Below, piece after piece: positions 6,419 to 6,523 of a DNA stretch of 6,523 nt. The number at the start of each line of letters is the position of its first letter. Positions within the stretch are counted from its first letter, which is position 1. The position numbers and the translations under genes were made by a program. The notes beneath the pieces are model-generated. The model searched no databases and was not told where the DNA came from. It saw only the letters and a list, made by a program, of their open reading frames with translations. This stretch comes from Candidatus Glassiibacteriota bacterium (GTDB lineage Bacteria; Gemmatimonadota; Glassbacteria; GWA2-58-10): the NCBI GenBank assembly GCA_030604975.1, contig JAUVUV010000123.1, forward strand, positions 1 to 6,523. The letters run 5' to 3'.

Positions 6419-6523
6419 ATGAAGATAATTCCATACAATTCGGCCCTGATTGTTTTATTAACCGCTGTCATGGCGAGTTCAACCTTCGCCCAGGGGATTC
6501 GTCCCTGGCCGGAGAACCTATAC
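6419..6523 (+). CDS. N-terminus of a secreted protein (truncated by window end)
   Basis: Only the first 35 codons are present and the frame runs open off the right edge. GGAG at 6408-6411 lies 7 bases before the ATG and supports this start. Residues 1-24 form a Sec signal peptide: MKII, a hydrophobic core ALIVLLTAVMA, then SSTFA with a good AxA-like cleavage site before QG. The mature part begins GIRPWPENLY. From memory, an opening of the form RPWPENP.YW is common in large secreted, glycoside-hydrolase-like proteins of Planctomycetes, Verrucomicrobia and related groups, so a sugar-active or barrel-type enzyme is a fair guess. Ten residues cannot establish it. It lies 272 bp downstream of the PLP enzyme, past the repeat element, and probably has its own promoter. 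Confidence 0.7.
   Translation, partial: MKIIPYNSALIVLLTAVMASSTFAQGIRPWPENLY

Noticed and set aside
1..6523. CRISPR array, tRNA, rRNA or phage defence system
   Set aside because: No regularly spaced direct repeats, no cloverleaf with a TTC loop, no rRNA-like tract and no nuclease, toxin or reverse transcriptase motifs were seen on either strand.

Overview
The window reads as a moderately GC-rich chromosomal segment of a Gram-negative-type bacterium. Supporting signs are a lipoprotein signal, Sec signal peptides and clear Shine-Dalgarno sequences. Nothing in it is phage-like, plasmid-like or CRISPR-like. The mix of genes would fit a heterotroph of the FCB or Planctomycetes/Verrucomicrobia-like assemblages, including uncultured candidate phyla. 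That placement is an inference from gene content and is weak.

Layout. The left half is on the minus strand. It holds a 574-residue lipoprotein of unknown function (117-1841) and, upstream of it, a 256-residue protein ending in a UVR (UvrB/UvrC-type) motif (2042-2812). About 200 bp separate them, with terminator-like hairpins and a perfect 6-4-6 inverted repeat. A 254-bp divergent region (2813-3066) follows and carries a consensus -35 box facing right. The right half is on the plus strand. It holds a sodium:solute symporter family transporter (3067-4950), a PLP-dependent D-threonine aldolase / D-serine dehydratase-like enzyme (5070-6146), and, at the right edge, the first 35 codons of a secreted protein (6419 onward). 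Between the last two lies a G/C-tract inverted-repeat element (6183-6316) that looks like a small non-autonomous repeat or MITE.

How the genes fit together. The transporter and the PLP enzyme are co-directional and 119 bp apart. They plausibly form an uptake-plus-catabolism pair for a D-amino acid or hydroxy amino acid, but the substrate cannot be read from the sequence. The minus-strand pair has no evident pathway link to them. The most unusual object is the lipoprotein: a folded-looking N-terminal part, a TSP3-like calcium-binding sequence with a degenerate second copy, a Tyr/Trp-rich stretch, and then a long Arg/Ser-rich cationic tail resembling the RS domains of eukaryotic splicing factors in composition only.
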